In this document: positions 9,618 through 17,306 of the stretch, one piece after another
Layout: the number at the start of each line of letters is the position of its first letter
Numbering within the stretch: the stretch's first letter is position 1
Origin: Pseudobythopirellula maris
Lineage (GTDB): Bacteria > Planctomycetota > Planctomycetia > Pirellulales > Lacipirellulaceae
Assembly (NCBI RefSeq): GCF_007859945.1
Contig: NZ_SJPQ01000002.1
Coordinates: 598,279-662,278 of the forward strand
Direction: 5' to 3'
Length of the DNA: 64,000 nucleotides
Made by a program: the position numbers and the translations under genes
Notes under the pieces: generated by a model
Databases searched by the model: none
What the model saw: the letters and a program-made list of their open reading frames with translations, nothing else
Told to the model about the DNA's origin: nothing

Positions 9618-9697
9618 GGCCCCGCTCGCCGGGGGCGTGGTCCGGGGGATATATTGGGGAGCTTCCGCCCGCGCCGCCCCCGACACTCCCCGACGCA

Positions 9698-10570
9698 ATG
9701 CCCGCCCAGATTATCGACGGCAAACAGATCGCCCAGCAGATCCGCTCCGAGCTGGCGGCCGAGGTGGCCGAGTTCATCGAGAACAACGCCGCCACCCCCT
9801 GCCTCGCCGCCGTGCTGGTGGGCGAAGACCCGGCCAGCCAGGTTTACGTGCGCAACAAGGAGCGCGCCTGCGAGGCGGCCGGCATGGTCAGCAAGCTGTT
9901 CCGCCTGCCGGCCGAGACCACCCAGGACGAGCTGCTCAGCCTCATCGCCAAGCTCAACAAGGACGCCGAGGTCCACGGCATCCTGGTCCAGCTGCCGCTG
10001 CCGCCACAGATCGACAGCGAACGCGTGCTGCGGGCGATCCACCCGTCCAAGGATGTCGACGCCTTCCACCCGGAGAATGTCGGCCTGATGACCTTGGGCA
10101 AGCCGCGGTTCCTGCCCTGCACGCCGCACGGCGTGTTGCAGCTGCTGAAACGCTCGGGCGTCGAGACAGCCGGCAAGCGGGCCGTCGTGGTGGGACGGAG
10201 CGACATTGTCGGCAAGCCGATGACCTTGCTCTTGGCCCAGAAGGGCTGGGACGCCACGGTCACGATCGCCCACAGCCGCACCACCGATCTGGCGGCCGTT
10301 TGCCGCGAGGCGGACGTGCTCGTGGCGGCCGTCGGCCGGCCGGAGATGATCACCGGCGACATGATCAAGCCGGGCGCGGCGGTGATCGACGTCGGCATCA
10401 ACCGCGTGGACAACGGCACGCCGAAGGGCAAGCTCGTGGGCGATGTCGCCTACGACGCCGCCGCCGAGGTGGCCGGCTGGATCACGCCCGTGCCGGGGGG
10501 CGTGGGGCCGATGACCATCGCCATGCTGCTGCACAACACGCTCACGGCGGCCGCCGCGATCGAGCGGTAG
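9698..10570 (+). CDS. folD: Bifunctional methylenetetrahydrofolate dehydrogenase/cyclohydrolase
   Basis: FolD interconverts 5,10-methylene-, methenyl- and formyl-tetrahydrofolate using NADP. The 290 residues include the catalytic lysine segment YVRNKERAC, the conserved [11 protein letters not shown], the nucleotide-binding [16 protein letters not shown], and the C-terminal [14 protein letters not shown]. The start ATG at 9698 gives the usual [16 protein letters not shown] opening. The frame extends upstream into pgpA but without family character. It is convergent with bcp; a strong hairpin sits between the two stops. Confidence 0.97.
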   Translation: MPAQIIDGKQIAQQIRSELAAEVAEFIENNAATPCLAAVLVGEDPASQVYVRNKERACEAAGMVSKLFRLPAETTQDELLSLIAKLNKDAEVHGILVQLPLPPQIDSERVLRAIHPSKDVDAFHPENVGLMTLGKPRFLPCTPHGVLQLLKRSGVETAGKRAVVVGRSDIVGKPMTLLLAQKGWDATVTIAHSRTTDLAAVCREADVLVAAVGRPEMITGDMIKPGAAVIDVGINRVDNGTPKGKLVGDVAYDAAAEVAGWITPVPGGVGPMTIAMLLHNTLTAAAAIER

Positions 10571-10577
10571 ACGTGTT

Positions 10578-10600
10578 CCCCTCCCCCTGGTGGGGAGGGG
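10578..10600. terminator. Hairpin between convergent folD and bcp
   Basis: CCCCTCCCC pairs with GGGGAGGGG around a five-base loop between two convergent stop codons. There is no U tract, so it is at best a bidirectional RNA-stabilising or weak termination hairpin. Its sequence resembles the first hairpin of the repeat elements at 55415 and 63128. Confidence 0.5.
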
Positions 10601-10616
10601 AGTTACGACGTCGATG

Positions 10617-11102
10617 TTAGCCTTCGAGAGCCCGCAGCGCCTCGAGCACCTTCGCGTCGTGCCCGTCCACGCTCACGCGTCTCCAGAGCTTGGCGACTTT
10701 GCCAGCCGAGTCGATCACGTACGTGCTGCGTTGAATGCCCATCGACTTCTTGCCGTACAGCGTTTTCTCGCGCCAGGCGCCGTACTTCTCGGCCACTTTG
10801 TGGCCGGGGTCGGCCAGCAGTGGGAAGTTCAGCTTGAACTTATCGCGGAAGGCGGCGTGGCTCGCCTCGTCGTCGGGGCTGACGCCGAGGACCGTGGCGC
10901 CAAGCTTTTTGAGCTCCTTGCTGGCGTCGCGGAAGGCGCACGCCTCGCGGGTGCAGCCCGGGGTGTCGTCTTTCGGGTAGAAGTAGAGCACCAAGGGAGA
11001 GCCCTTCAGGTCCGCCAGGCGAACCTTCTCGCCTTGGTCGCTGGTCAGAGTAAATGCGGGGGCCCGTTCGCCCACCTCGATCCAGCCGTCGTCCGCCGCC
11101 AT
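10617..11102 (-). CDS. bcp: Thiol peroxidase, BCP/PrxQ family
   Basis: This is a thioredoxin-dependent peroxiredoxin reducing hydrogen peroxide and organic hydroperoxides. The 161 residues show the fold landmarks PAFTLTSDQG and VLYFYPKDDTPGCTREAC. The peroxidatic cysteine is at residue 50 and the resolving cysteine five residues later at 55, the arrangement of BCP enzymes. RSTYVIDSAGKV follows near the C-terminus. The ATG at 11102 gives a normal N-terminus; the frame reaches back to 11132 without gain. No regulatory gene is adjacent. Confidence 0.96.
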   Translation of the reverse strand: MAADDGWIEVGERAPAFTLTSDQGEKVRLADLKGSPLVLYFYPKDDTPGCTREACAFRDASKELKKLGATVLGVSPDDEASHAAFRDKFKLNFPLLADPGHKVAEKYGAWREKTLYGKKSMGIQRSTYVIDSAGKVAKLWRRVSVDGHDAKVLEALRALEG

Positions 11103-11379
11103 GCTTTGCCTCGTTTTTTCCTGGAAAACCAAGTCTGGGGCCGATCCGCGACGCGGAGTCGTCGAATCGACCCGAACCTATTAGAATAAGGGCAGGGTTT
11201 CGGGGAGAAGATCCCCCCCACCCATAGCCGCCCAGCCGGGCGCCCTTAAACCACCCGTACCGCAAGTACGCCATCGTACGGCGCCGATTGCCGACGCCAA
11301 GCCGCCCGTTCCGAGAGAGTTGATCATCAGCGAGAGCCCCGACACGGACCGTGAAGACACGGACACGCCTCCCCTGGAC

Positions 11380-11817
11380 ATGCAGCCCCACGTGGTTGTG
11401 AACGAGGAACAGTCGAAGCGTAGCCTCGCCCTCGCCATGGCGGCCGCCGAGACGGCCCACGACAACCGCGGCACCAATATCGCCGTGCTCGACCTGCGGC
11501 GCGTGACGCCCGTGTTCGACTACTTCGTGGTCGCCACCGGCACGAGCCGCCGCCAGCTGCACGCCATCAGCGAGGAGATCGACCACCGCCTGGAGGACGA
11601 GCTCAAAGACAAGCGGATGGGCATCGAGGGCTACAGCGAGAGCCGCTGGATCTTGCTCGACTACGGGTCGGTGGTGGTCCACCTGTTCGACGACGAAACG
11701 CGCGATTACTACGCGCTCGAGAACTTGTGGGCCGACGCCGAGCGCGTGCCGCTGCCGTGGGACGATGAAGCCGGCGACGACACACCCGGTGACGACCCCG
11801 CGTCCGAGGCCTCCTGA
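11380..11817 (+). CDS. rsfS: Ribosome silencing factor RsfS
   Basis: RsfS binds uL14 on the large ribosomal subunit and blocks subunit joining in poor nutrition. The 145 residues contain the family core: LALAMAAAETAHDNRGTNIA leading to VLDLR, then VFDYFVVATGTSRRQ, a GYSES segment and WILLDYGSVVVHLF, with FDDETRDYYALENLW near the end. I chose the ATG at 11380. A TTG at 11320 would add 20 acidic residues, and neither start has a clear ribosome binding site. The acidic C-terminal extension (DEAGDDTPGDD) goes beyond the usual length. Confidence 0.92.
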   Translation: MQPHVVVNEEQSKRSLALAMAAAETAHDNRGTNIAVLDLRRVTPVFDYFVVATGTSRRQLHAISEEIDHRLEDELKDKRMGIEGYSESRWILLDYGSVVVHLFDDETRDYYALENLWADAERVPLPWDDEAGDDTPGDDPASEAS

Positions 11818-11830
11818 GCAATCGGCCTGT

Positions 11831-11943
11831 TGGAGGGGTCTCTGACCCCGATGGTGGTGCGCCAGCCGGACTGCGCTGGCAGCGCGTTATCGGCGCCGAA
11901 GGCGCCTCCCACAATCACGCCGGCGTCGGAGACGCCTCCCACA
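11831..11943. repeat. GGCGTCTCCGACGCC palindromic element, copy 1
   Basis: An inverted-repeat element fills the rsfS-argS gap. The left arm is GGAGGGGTCTCTGACCCCGAT. A middle follows in which GCCAGC pairs with GCTGGC. The right arms are ATCGGCGCCGAAGGCGCCTCC and then GGCGTCGGAGACGCCTCC. The outer arms match those at 19321-19404 and 48325-48414. The right end is doubled here, as if one arm were repeated. Confidence 0.65.
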
Positions 11944-12019
11944 TTTCACCGCCCTTTCTCGCTATCCTGCCGTCGCACGCCGCCTTGCGGCGGAGCCTTC
12001 TAACCGGCATCCTCGTGGC

Positions 12020-14023
12020 ATGAATATCCTTGCTGAACTGCGCGGCCGATTCGCCGCGGCGCTCGCTGCGCTGGCCGACGACGCCCCCCAAGGGGTCGCC
12101 GCCGCCGACCTGACGCCCTTCGCCGACATGGTGCTGCCGAGCCAGGACGCCAAGTTTGGCGACTACCAGGCCAATTGCGCCATGCCCCTGGGCAAGAAGC
12201 TCGGCAAGCCGCCGCGCGACGTGGCCGCCCAGCTCGTCTCGGCCCTCAAGCTGAATGACATCTGCGACGAGCCCGAGGTAGCCGGCCCCGGGTTCATCAA
12301 CCTGCGGCTGCGCGACGCCTGGCTCGCCGAACGGCTGACCGAGGCGCTCGGCGACACCGAGAATCTGGGCGTCTCGGCCGTGGCCGAGCCGCGCACTTAC
12401 GTGCTCGACTACTCGAGCCCGAACGTCGCCAAGCCGATGCATGTGGGCCACATCCGCTCCACGGCGATCGGCGACGCACTCGCCAAGGTGCTCCGTGCGC
12501 TCGGCCATCGGGTGATCACCGACAACCACATCGGCGACTGGGGCACCCAGTTCGGCATGATCATCTACGGCTACAAGCACTTCGTCGACGAGGCCGCCCT
12601 GGCCGCCGACGCGGTGCCCGAGCTGAGCCGGTTGTACCGCCTCGTGAATCAGATCGGCGACCACCAGCAGCTGGCCGCCACGGGCGTGCCCGCTCTGGAG
12701 GCGAAGATCGCCGAGGCCGAAGGCCGCGTGGCCGATCTGCAAGCGGCGCCCGCCCAGGACGACAAGAAGAAAGAGAAGCAGGCCGCCAAGAAACTCCGCC
12801 AAGCGGAAGGGCAACTCGCCGACCTGCGCAAGGAGCTGGCGGGCGCCCAAGAGAAACTCGCCGCGTTCGAGGCCGACGCCGAGCTCAGCCGCCTCGCGGC
12901 CGAACACCCGGCGATCGGCGCGTCGGCCCTGGCCGAGACCGCCAAGCTGCACTCGGGCGACGAGGAGAACGTTGCGCTCTGGGAGCGGTTCCTGCCCGAC
13001 TGCCTGGAGGTGATGGACGAAATCTACCGCCGCTTGGGCGTGACGTTCGATCACACGCTGGGCGAGAGCTTTTACCACGACCGGCTCGCCCCGGTCGTCG
13101 AAGACCTCCAGGCAAAGAACCTCGCCCGCGAGAGCGACGGCGCCATCTGCGTGTTCCTCGACGGGCACGACGCGCCATTCTTGGTGCGTAAGAAGGATGG
13201 CGCCTTCCTCTACGCCACCACCGACCTGGCGACGATTCGCTACCGCATGGAGGAGTGGCGGCCGGACGCCATCCTGTACGTGGTCGATCACCGCCAGAGC
13301 CTGCACTTCGAGCAACTCTTCGCCACCGCGCGGCTGTGGGGCTTCGACGACTTGGAGCTCGAACACGTCTCGTTCGGCACGGTGCTGGGCGACGACGGCC
13401 GGCCGTTCAAGACCCGCAGCGGCTCGGCCGTGGGCCTGATGGGCCTGTTGGACGAGGCGGTCGAGCGGGCGCACAAGATCCTCTCCGAAAACGACGACGC
13501 GCGACCCGAGCCGATGCTCTCGGCCGACGAGCGACTCGAGGCCGCCGAGCGGATCGGCATCGGCGCCATCAAGTACGCCGACCTCGCCCACAACCGCACC
13601 AGCGACTACACGTTCAACTACGACAAGATGCTGGCGATGAACGGCAACACGGCCGCCTACATGCAGTACAGCTGTGCGCGGGTTAAAAGCATCTTCACCC
13701 GCGGCGGAGTCGACGCCGCGTCGCTGCGCACGCCGGGCGCCGAGATCGTGCTCGACAGCCTCGCCGAGCGGGCGCTCGGGCTTGAGCTGCTGCGGCTGAG
13801 CGAGACGCTCGCGCGCGTGGCGGCCGACTACAAGCCGAACCACCTGACGGCGTATCTGTTCGACCTGGCGAGCCGCTACTCGGAGTTCTTCGAGCACTGC
13901 CCCGTGCTTAAGGCCGAGAGCGAAGAACTCAAGACCAGCCGCCTGCGGCTCTGCGACCTGACGGCACGCACGCTGGAGCGCGGCCTGGGGCTATTGGGCA
14001 TCGAGACCGTCGCGCGGATGTGA
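12020..14023 (+). CDS. argS: Arginyl-tRNA synthetase with coiled-coil insertion
   Basis: This class I synthetase charges tRNA-Arg. It has 667 residues, about 90 more than the common bacterial form. The N-terminal additional domain precedes the HIGH-type motif in SSPNVAKPMHVGHIRST (about 131-147). The KMSKS-equivalent is GRPFKTRSGSAVG, near residue 460. The DALR anticodon-binding region includes YMQYSCARVKSI near 548. The extra length is a Lys/Glu/Ala-rich insertion at about 213-310, predicted coiled coil (KKKEKQAAKKLRQAEGQL), within the catalytic half. Its last 70 bp are duplicated at 14881-14962. Confidence 0.97.
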   Translation: MNILAELRGRFAAALAALADDAPQGVAAADLTPFADMVLPSQDAKFGDYQANCAMPLGKKLGKPPRDVAAQLVSALKLNDICDEPEVAGPGFINLRLRDAWLAERLTEALGDTENLGVSAVAEPRTYVLDYSSPNVAKPMHVGHIRSTAIGDALAKVLRALGHRVITDNHIGDWGTQFGMIIYGYKHFVDEAALAADAVPELSRLYRLVNQIGDHQQLAATGVPALEAKIAEAEGRVADLQAAPAQDDKKKEKQAAKKLRQAEGQLADLRKELAGAQEKLAAFEADAELSRLAAEHPAIGASALAETAKLHSGDEENVALWERFLPDCLEVMDEIYRRLGVTFDHTLGESFYHDRLAPVVEDLQAKNLARESDGAICVFLDGHDAPFLVRKKDGAFLYATTDLATIRYRMEEWRPDAILYVVDHRQSLHFEQLFATARLWGFDDLELEHVSFGTVLGDDGRPFKTRSGSAVGLMGLLDEAVERAHKILSENDDARPEPMLSADERLEAAERIGIGAIKYADLAHNRTSDYTFNYDKMLAMNGNTAAYMQYSCARVKSIFTRGGVDAASLRTPGAEIVLDSLAERALGLELLRLSETLARVAADYKPNHLTAYLFDLASRYSEFFEHCPVLKAESEELKTSRLRLCDLTARTLERGLGLLGIETVARM

Positions 14024-14051
14024 TTTCCTGCGTTTCTTCGGAGAATCGTCA

Positions 14052-14822
14052 ATGGCTAGCAGACTACGCCTCTCACTCGCGAACTTGCTCTTGCTGTCAG
14101 TGGCGATCGGCGCCGTTGTGTTCGCATTTGTTCTCCGCGAGAACGACCGCCGGTTGATCTCCAGCCAAGCGGCTGAGGTCAAAACTCTTCGGCAGGAGCG
14201 GCTTACGCTTAGCCAGCAGTTGGGCGTGCTCGACATCGCCGACCCAATCAAGGCCTACGTCATACAGGTCGAGACGGAAGAGACCCGTTTCAACCCGCGG
14301 CGCCGCCGCTACCGAGTCTATCTACCGGAACTGCACCCAGAAGCCGAGTACATGTTGTATTGCGCTTCAGGCACGATTGCCTCGCAAGGATTTCCCTACT
14401 GGGAGGGATCGGGGTGGCCGGCCGAGACGTTTGGTTACAGCATTAGTGGTTCCAACATATCGCCCGGCGAGCTGACGCTAGATGTTCACCTCGTTACCAC
14501 GGAGGAGGGTGATTTGCGTCTCGATCTGGTCTTGCTCGGGCACGGCAGCGCGATTGGCACAGGCTTGCACGACATGAGCTGGCTATTGGAACAACGGTCG
14601 TACAGATCGTACGACGGCGGCGTTGTCGGCGAACAAAAAATCCATGATCCCCTGGGGCCTATCCCCGTCATGCGTTTACTAAAAAAAGAGCACCTAAACG
14701 ACGAGCCAGCAACCGCCCCGGGCGTGCTAGTCTGGATCGATCCGAAGGCCAAGTTCGGCGTTCCCGGCTCACAGGGGCCCGCCTCGGCGGAAGAGGTCCG
14801 TAAGCTCCTGTCGACGGACTGA
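14052..14822 (+). CDS. Membrane-anchored hypothetical protein, lower GC than neighbours
   Basis: The 256-residue protein begins with a transmembrane segment (LSLANLLLLSVAIGAVVFAFVL). A short coiled coil follows (LISSQAAEVKTLRQERLTLSQQL), then a globular domain rich in beta strands with Arg/Tyr clusters (RFNPRRRRYRVYLPEL). The SLANLLLLSVAIGAV start resembles N-termini common in planctomycete proteins of unknown role. It starts 28 bp after argS. Codon use is visibly less GC-biased than in argS, and a copy of the argS 3' end lies just downstream. Both suggest later arrival. Function unknown. Confidence 0.75.
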   Translation: MASRLRLSLANLLLLSVAIGAVVFAFVLRENDRRLISSQAAEVKTLRQERLTLSQQLGVLDIADPIKAYVIQVETEETRFNPRRRRYRVYLPELHPEAEYMLYCASGTIASQGFPYWEGSGWPAETFGYSISGSNISPGELTLDVHLVTTEEGDLRLDLVLLGHGSAIGTGLHDMSWLLEQRSYRSYDGGVVGEQKIHDPLGPIPVMRLLKKEHLNDEPATAPGVLVWIDPKAKFGVPGSQGPASAEEVRKLLSTD

Positions 14823-14880
14823 ACGACGAGTCCAAGATGATGCCGTTGGCGGGCCCCACGGGATCGGCGTCAGACAGGAA

Positions 14881-14962
14881 AGCCGCGGCTTTGCTACCTG
14901 ACGGCCCGCACGCTGGAATGCGGCCTGGGGCTGCTGGGCATCGAGACCGTGGGGCGGATGTC
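14881..14962 (+). pseudogene. Duplicated fragment of the argS 3' end
   Basis: From 14891 the sequence matches the final ~70 bp of argS at a constant offset of 940 bp, with about nine mismatches. It corresponds to the residues DLTARTLERGLGLLGIETVARM. The stop codon is lost (ATG-TCA instead of ATG-TGA), and the fragment has no start or open gene of its own. It is a non-functional remnant lying just beyond the 14052-14822 gene. Confidence 0.85.
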
Positions 14963-15165
14963 ACGGAGGGCTAGGGTGTTTTCACCCACCCACGCGCTCT
15001 ACTTCTTCGCGGTTCAGCAGGGTCGGGCAGTGAATATCGCGTGAATCGCGCGATTATTACTGTCCATTCGTTGAGCCGGAGGACGAAGGCGCGTATTCTG
15101 TGCTTCTTGTACCGCTCCTCAACAGCCGCTCCGGGACGAACCACGTGACCCATCACGCCGCTCCG

Positions 15166-16065
15166 ATGAATCTTCCGCTTCCTCACGGCACGACGCACCT
15201 GCTCGGCGCCGTGCTGGCGACACTCCTCGCCGCATCGAGCGCGTTGGCCGTGCCGATCGAATACCAGGACAACTACGACCTCGGCTACGGCGAGGGCTAC
15301 ACGGTCGGCTACGACAGCGGTTTCGCCAAGGGCGAGACGCGTGGCGAGAGCGAGGGCGCCGAGCAGGGGCACAACGACGGCTACGAGATTGGCTGGGACG
15401 AAGGCTACGGCCCGGCGTACGACAGCGCCTACGACGCCGCCGTTCCCGCGGGCAAAGCGGCCGGCTACAAGTCGGGCATGCAAAACGGCTTTGTCGAAGG
15501 GTATACCTGGGCGCCCACTTACTTAGCTTCCTTCGGAGGTGTTGGAGTCGAAAAAACCGGTAGCGGCTCATTCACCATCTGGCTGGACGGCTATAGCGGC
15601 TCGGTCACTGTCACCAATGGGATACTCAACTTCGGCTCTGGAGTGGTGGTCTATTCGGGCGTGTCTCCGACCATAGATTACGAACAGAAGTACTACGACC
15701 AGGGCTATGACGATGGCCGCGAAGAAGGCTTCGATCTGGGCGACGCCGAGGGCTACGACTTCGGCTATGAAGCGGCTTATGGCCCGGCCTACGAGCTTGG
15801 CCGTGAAGAGGGCGTCACCGAAGGGATCGTCAGGGGCGAGACCGATGGCGGCGGCGATGGCTTCGAGGCGGGCTGGGACCTTGGCGAGCCGGTCGGCTAC
15901 GACGCCGGCTTCTACGCCGGGGTCGCCTACGCCACGCTAGGAGGCTCGCTCGAAGATTTCGTCCCCGCCGGCCTCAGCACCGATGCGGTCCAGACCCAAA
16001 TCCCCGAGCCGGGCGCCCTGGTGCTGGCCGTGGCAGCCCTGGCCGGGCTTCTCCGGCGGCGTTAA
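15166..16065 (+). CDS. PEP-CTERM protein with period-four Gly/Tyr repeats
   Basis: The 299-residue protein has a signal peptide (about residues 13-30, ending SSALAVP). Two blocks at roughly 33-113 and 176-254 repeat a G-[YFW]-x-x unit every four residues (for example GYGEGYTVGYDSGFAKG). Between them lies a lower-complexity beta-rich stretch of about 60 residues. The C-terminus is a textbook PEP-CTERM sorting signal: PEP at 280-282, a hydrophobic run, and RRR. It would be exported and processed by an exosortase. I chose the ATG at 15166 because the signal peptide follows it directly. The role is unknown; the repeats suggest an extended surface fibre or matrix protein. Confidence 0.85.
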   Translation: MNLPLPHGTTHLLGAVLATLLAASSALAVPIEYQDNYDLGYGEGYTVGYDSGFAKGETRGESEGAEQGHNDGYEIGWDEGYGPAYDSAYDAAVPAGKAAGYKSGMQNGFVEGYTWAPTYLASFGGVGVEKTGSGSFTIWLDGYSGSVTVTNGILNFGSGVVVYSGVSPTIDYEQKYYDQGYDDGREEGFDLGDAEGYDFGYEAAYGPAYELGREEGVTEGIVRGETDGGGDGFEAGWDLGEPVGYDAGFYAGVAYATLGGSLEDFVPAGLSTDAVQTQIPEPGALVLAVAALAGLLRRR

Positions 16066-16075
16066 GCGCCTGCCG

Positions 16076-17104
16076 CTAAACGATCTCGCGTTCGAAGCGA
16101 GCGAAGACCATCCGCCCCGCGCTCGTCTGCAGCACGCTCGTCACGACGGCGGCGATCTGCTTGTCGAGGTGCTCGCGGCCCGACTCGATGACGACCATCG
16201 TGCCGTCGTCGAGGTAGCCGACGCCCTGGTGCGATTCTTCGCCCGGCTTGACGACACGCACCTCGACCGGCTCGCCCGGCAGGAAGATCGGTTTGAGCGC
16301 GTTGGCGATGTCGTTCAGGTTCACGACCCCCACGCTCTGCAGCTTGGCCACCTTGTTGAGGTTGTAGTCGTTCGTAACGACCTTGCCCTCGAGGTGCTTG
16401 GCCAGCAGCACGAGCTTGCGGTCGACCGGCTGGCCGGCGAACTCCGGCAACTCGCGGTCGAATATCGTCAGGTCGGCCGTGGGGTTGCCGCGCAGCTTGT
16501 TGAGGATGTCCAGCCCGCGGCGGCCGCGGTTGCGGCGTGTCTTGTCACTCGAGTCGGCGATGTTCTGCAGCTCGGCGATCACGAACTCGGGCATCACGAG
16601 CGGGTTGTCGAACACCTGGGCGTCGACCACGTCGGCGATCCGGCCGTCGATCACCACGCTCGTGTCGAGCACCAACGGCTTGAGGCCCTTGGTCTGCTTG
16701 GCGAACTCGACGTACGGGATGATGAAGCGGAAGTCGTCCTTCGTCTGCAGCAGCACCGTGATGCAGGAGTAGCAGACGACGGTCGAGATCGCCAACCGGA
16801 ACCAGTCGGCGAGCCACGAATTGGTTTGATCGCTCGGCAGGATCGGCGTGAGAGCCAGCTGGAACACGTACGACAAAAACAGGCCGATGATCGTGCCGAA
16901 GTAGATCGCCGTGATGATGTCGAGCCGCTTCTGACGCGCCATCGCGTCGGCCACGATCACACCGCCCGCCACGAGCATCACGCCCAGGAAGCTGAGCCAC
17001 GGCAGCAGGACCGACTCGCTCTCGACGGTCGGAGACCGCGCCAGCTGGAAGCCGAGCGCCGTGGCGACCATCAAGAAGACCAGCCGGAGGATGATCAGCG
17101 ACAT
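16076..17104 (-). CDS. PIN and TRAM domain membrane protein (YacL-like)
   Basis: The 342-residue protein has an N-terminal membrane part with about four hydrophobic segments (residues 1-120). A PIN nuclease-like domain follows at about 144-270, with acidic residues in VLDTSVVIDGRIADVVDA and a later NDYNLNKVA. A C-terminal TRAM-like RNA-binding domain spans about 280-342 (GEPVEVRVVKPG ... GVGYLDDGTMVVIE). This layout matches the widespread YacL family, inferred to be RNA-acting at the membrane. The ATG at 17104 is used; the frame upstream adds only basic residues. It is convergent with the PEP-CTERM gene, whose stop is ten bases away. Confidence 0.9.
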   Translation of the reverse strand: MSLIILRLVFLMVATALGFQLARSPTVESESVLLPWLSFLGVMLVAGGVIVADAMARQKRLDIITAIYFGTIIGLFLSYVFQLALTPILPSDQTNSWLADWFRLAISTVVCYSCITVLLQTKDDFRFIIPYVEFAKQTKGLKPLVLDTSVVIDGRIADVVDAQVFDNPLVMPEFVIAELQNIADSSDKTRRNRGRRGLDILNKLRGNPTADLTIFDRELPEFAGQPVDRKLVLLAKHLEGKVVTNDYNLNKVAKLQSVGVVNLNDIANALKPIFLPGEPVEVRVVKPGEESHQGVGYLDDGTMVVIESGREHLDKQIAAVVTSVLQTSAGRMVFARFEREIV

Positions 17105-17306
17105 AGCGTGCGGGCGGGTAAGACGGGGGGGATGAATGCGTGCGGCGCGGAGGCCGCGGATCACCCTATCTTACACGCCCAGCGCAAGCGCCGGCCAGCA
17201 GAGGCTCGCCCCGGCCGTCGCCGCGCAGCGGCGCTAGCCGTGCGCAGGCGGCGTGACCGTTACGACCGACCGGCGACCGATCCCTCAGCAGCAAACGGCG
17301 AGGGGC

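Noticed and set aside
11915-13897. A 660-codon open frame on the minus strand
   Set aside because: It is the antisense shadow of argS, created by high-GC third positions; it has no ribosome binding site and a low-complexity composition.
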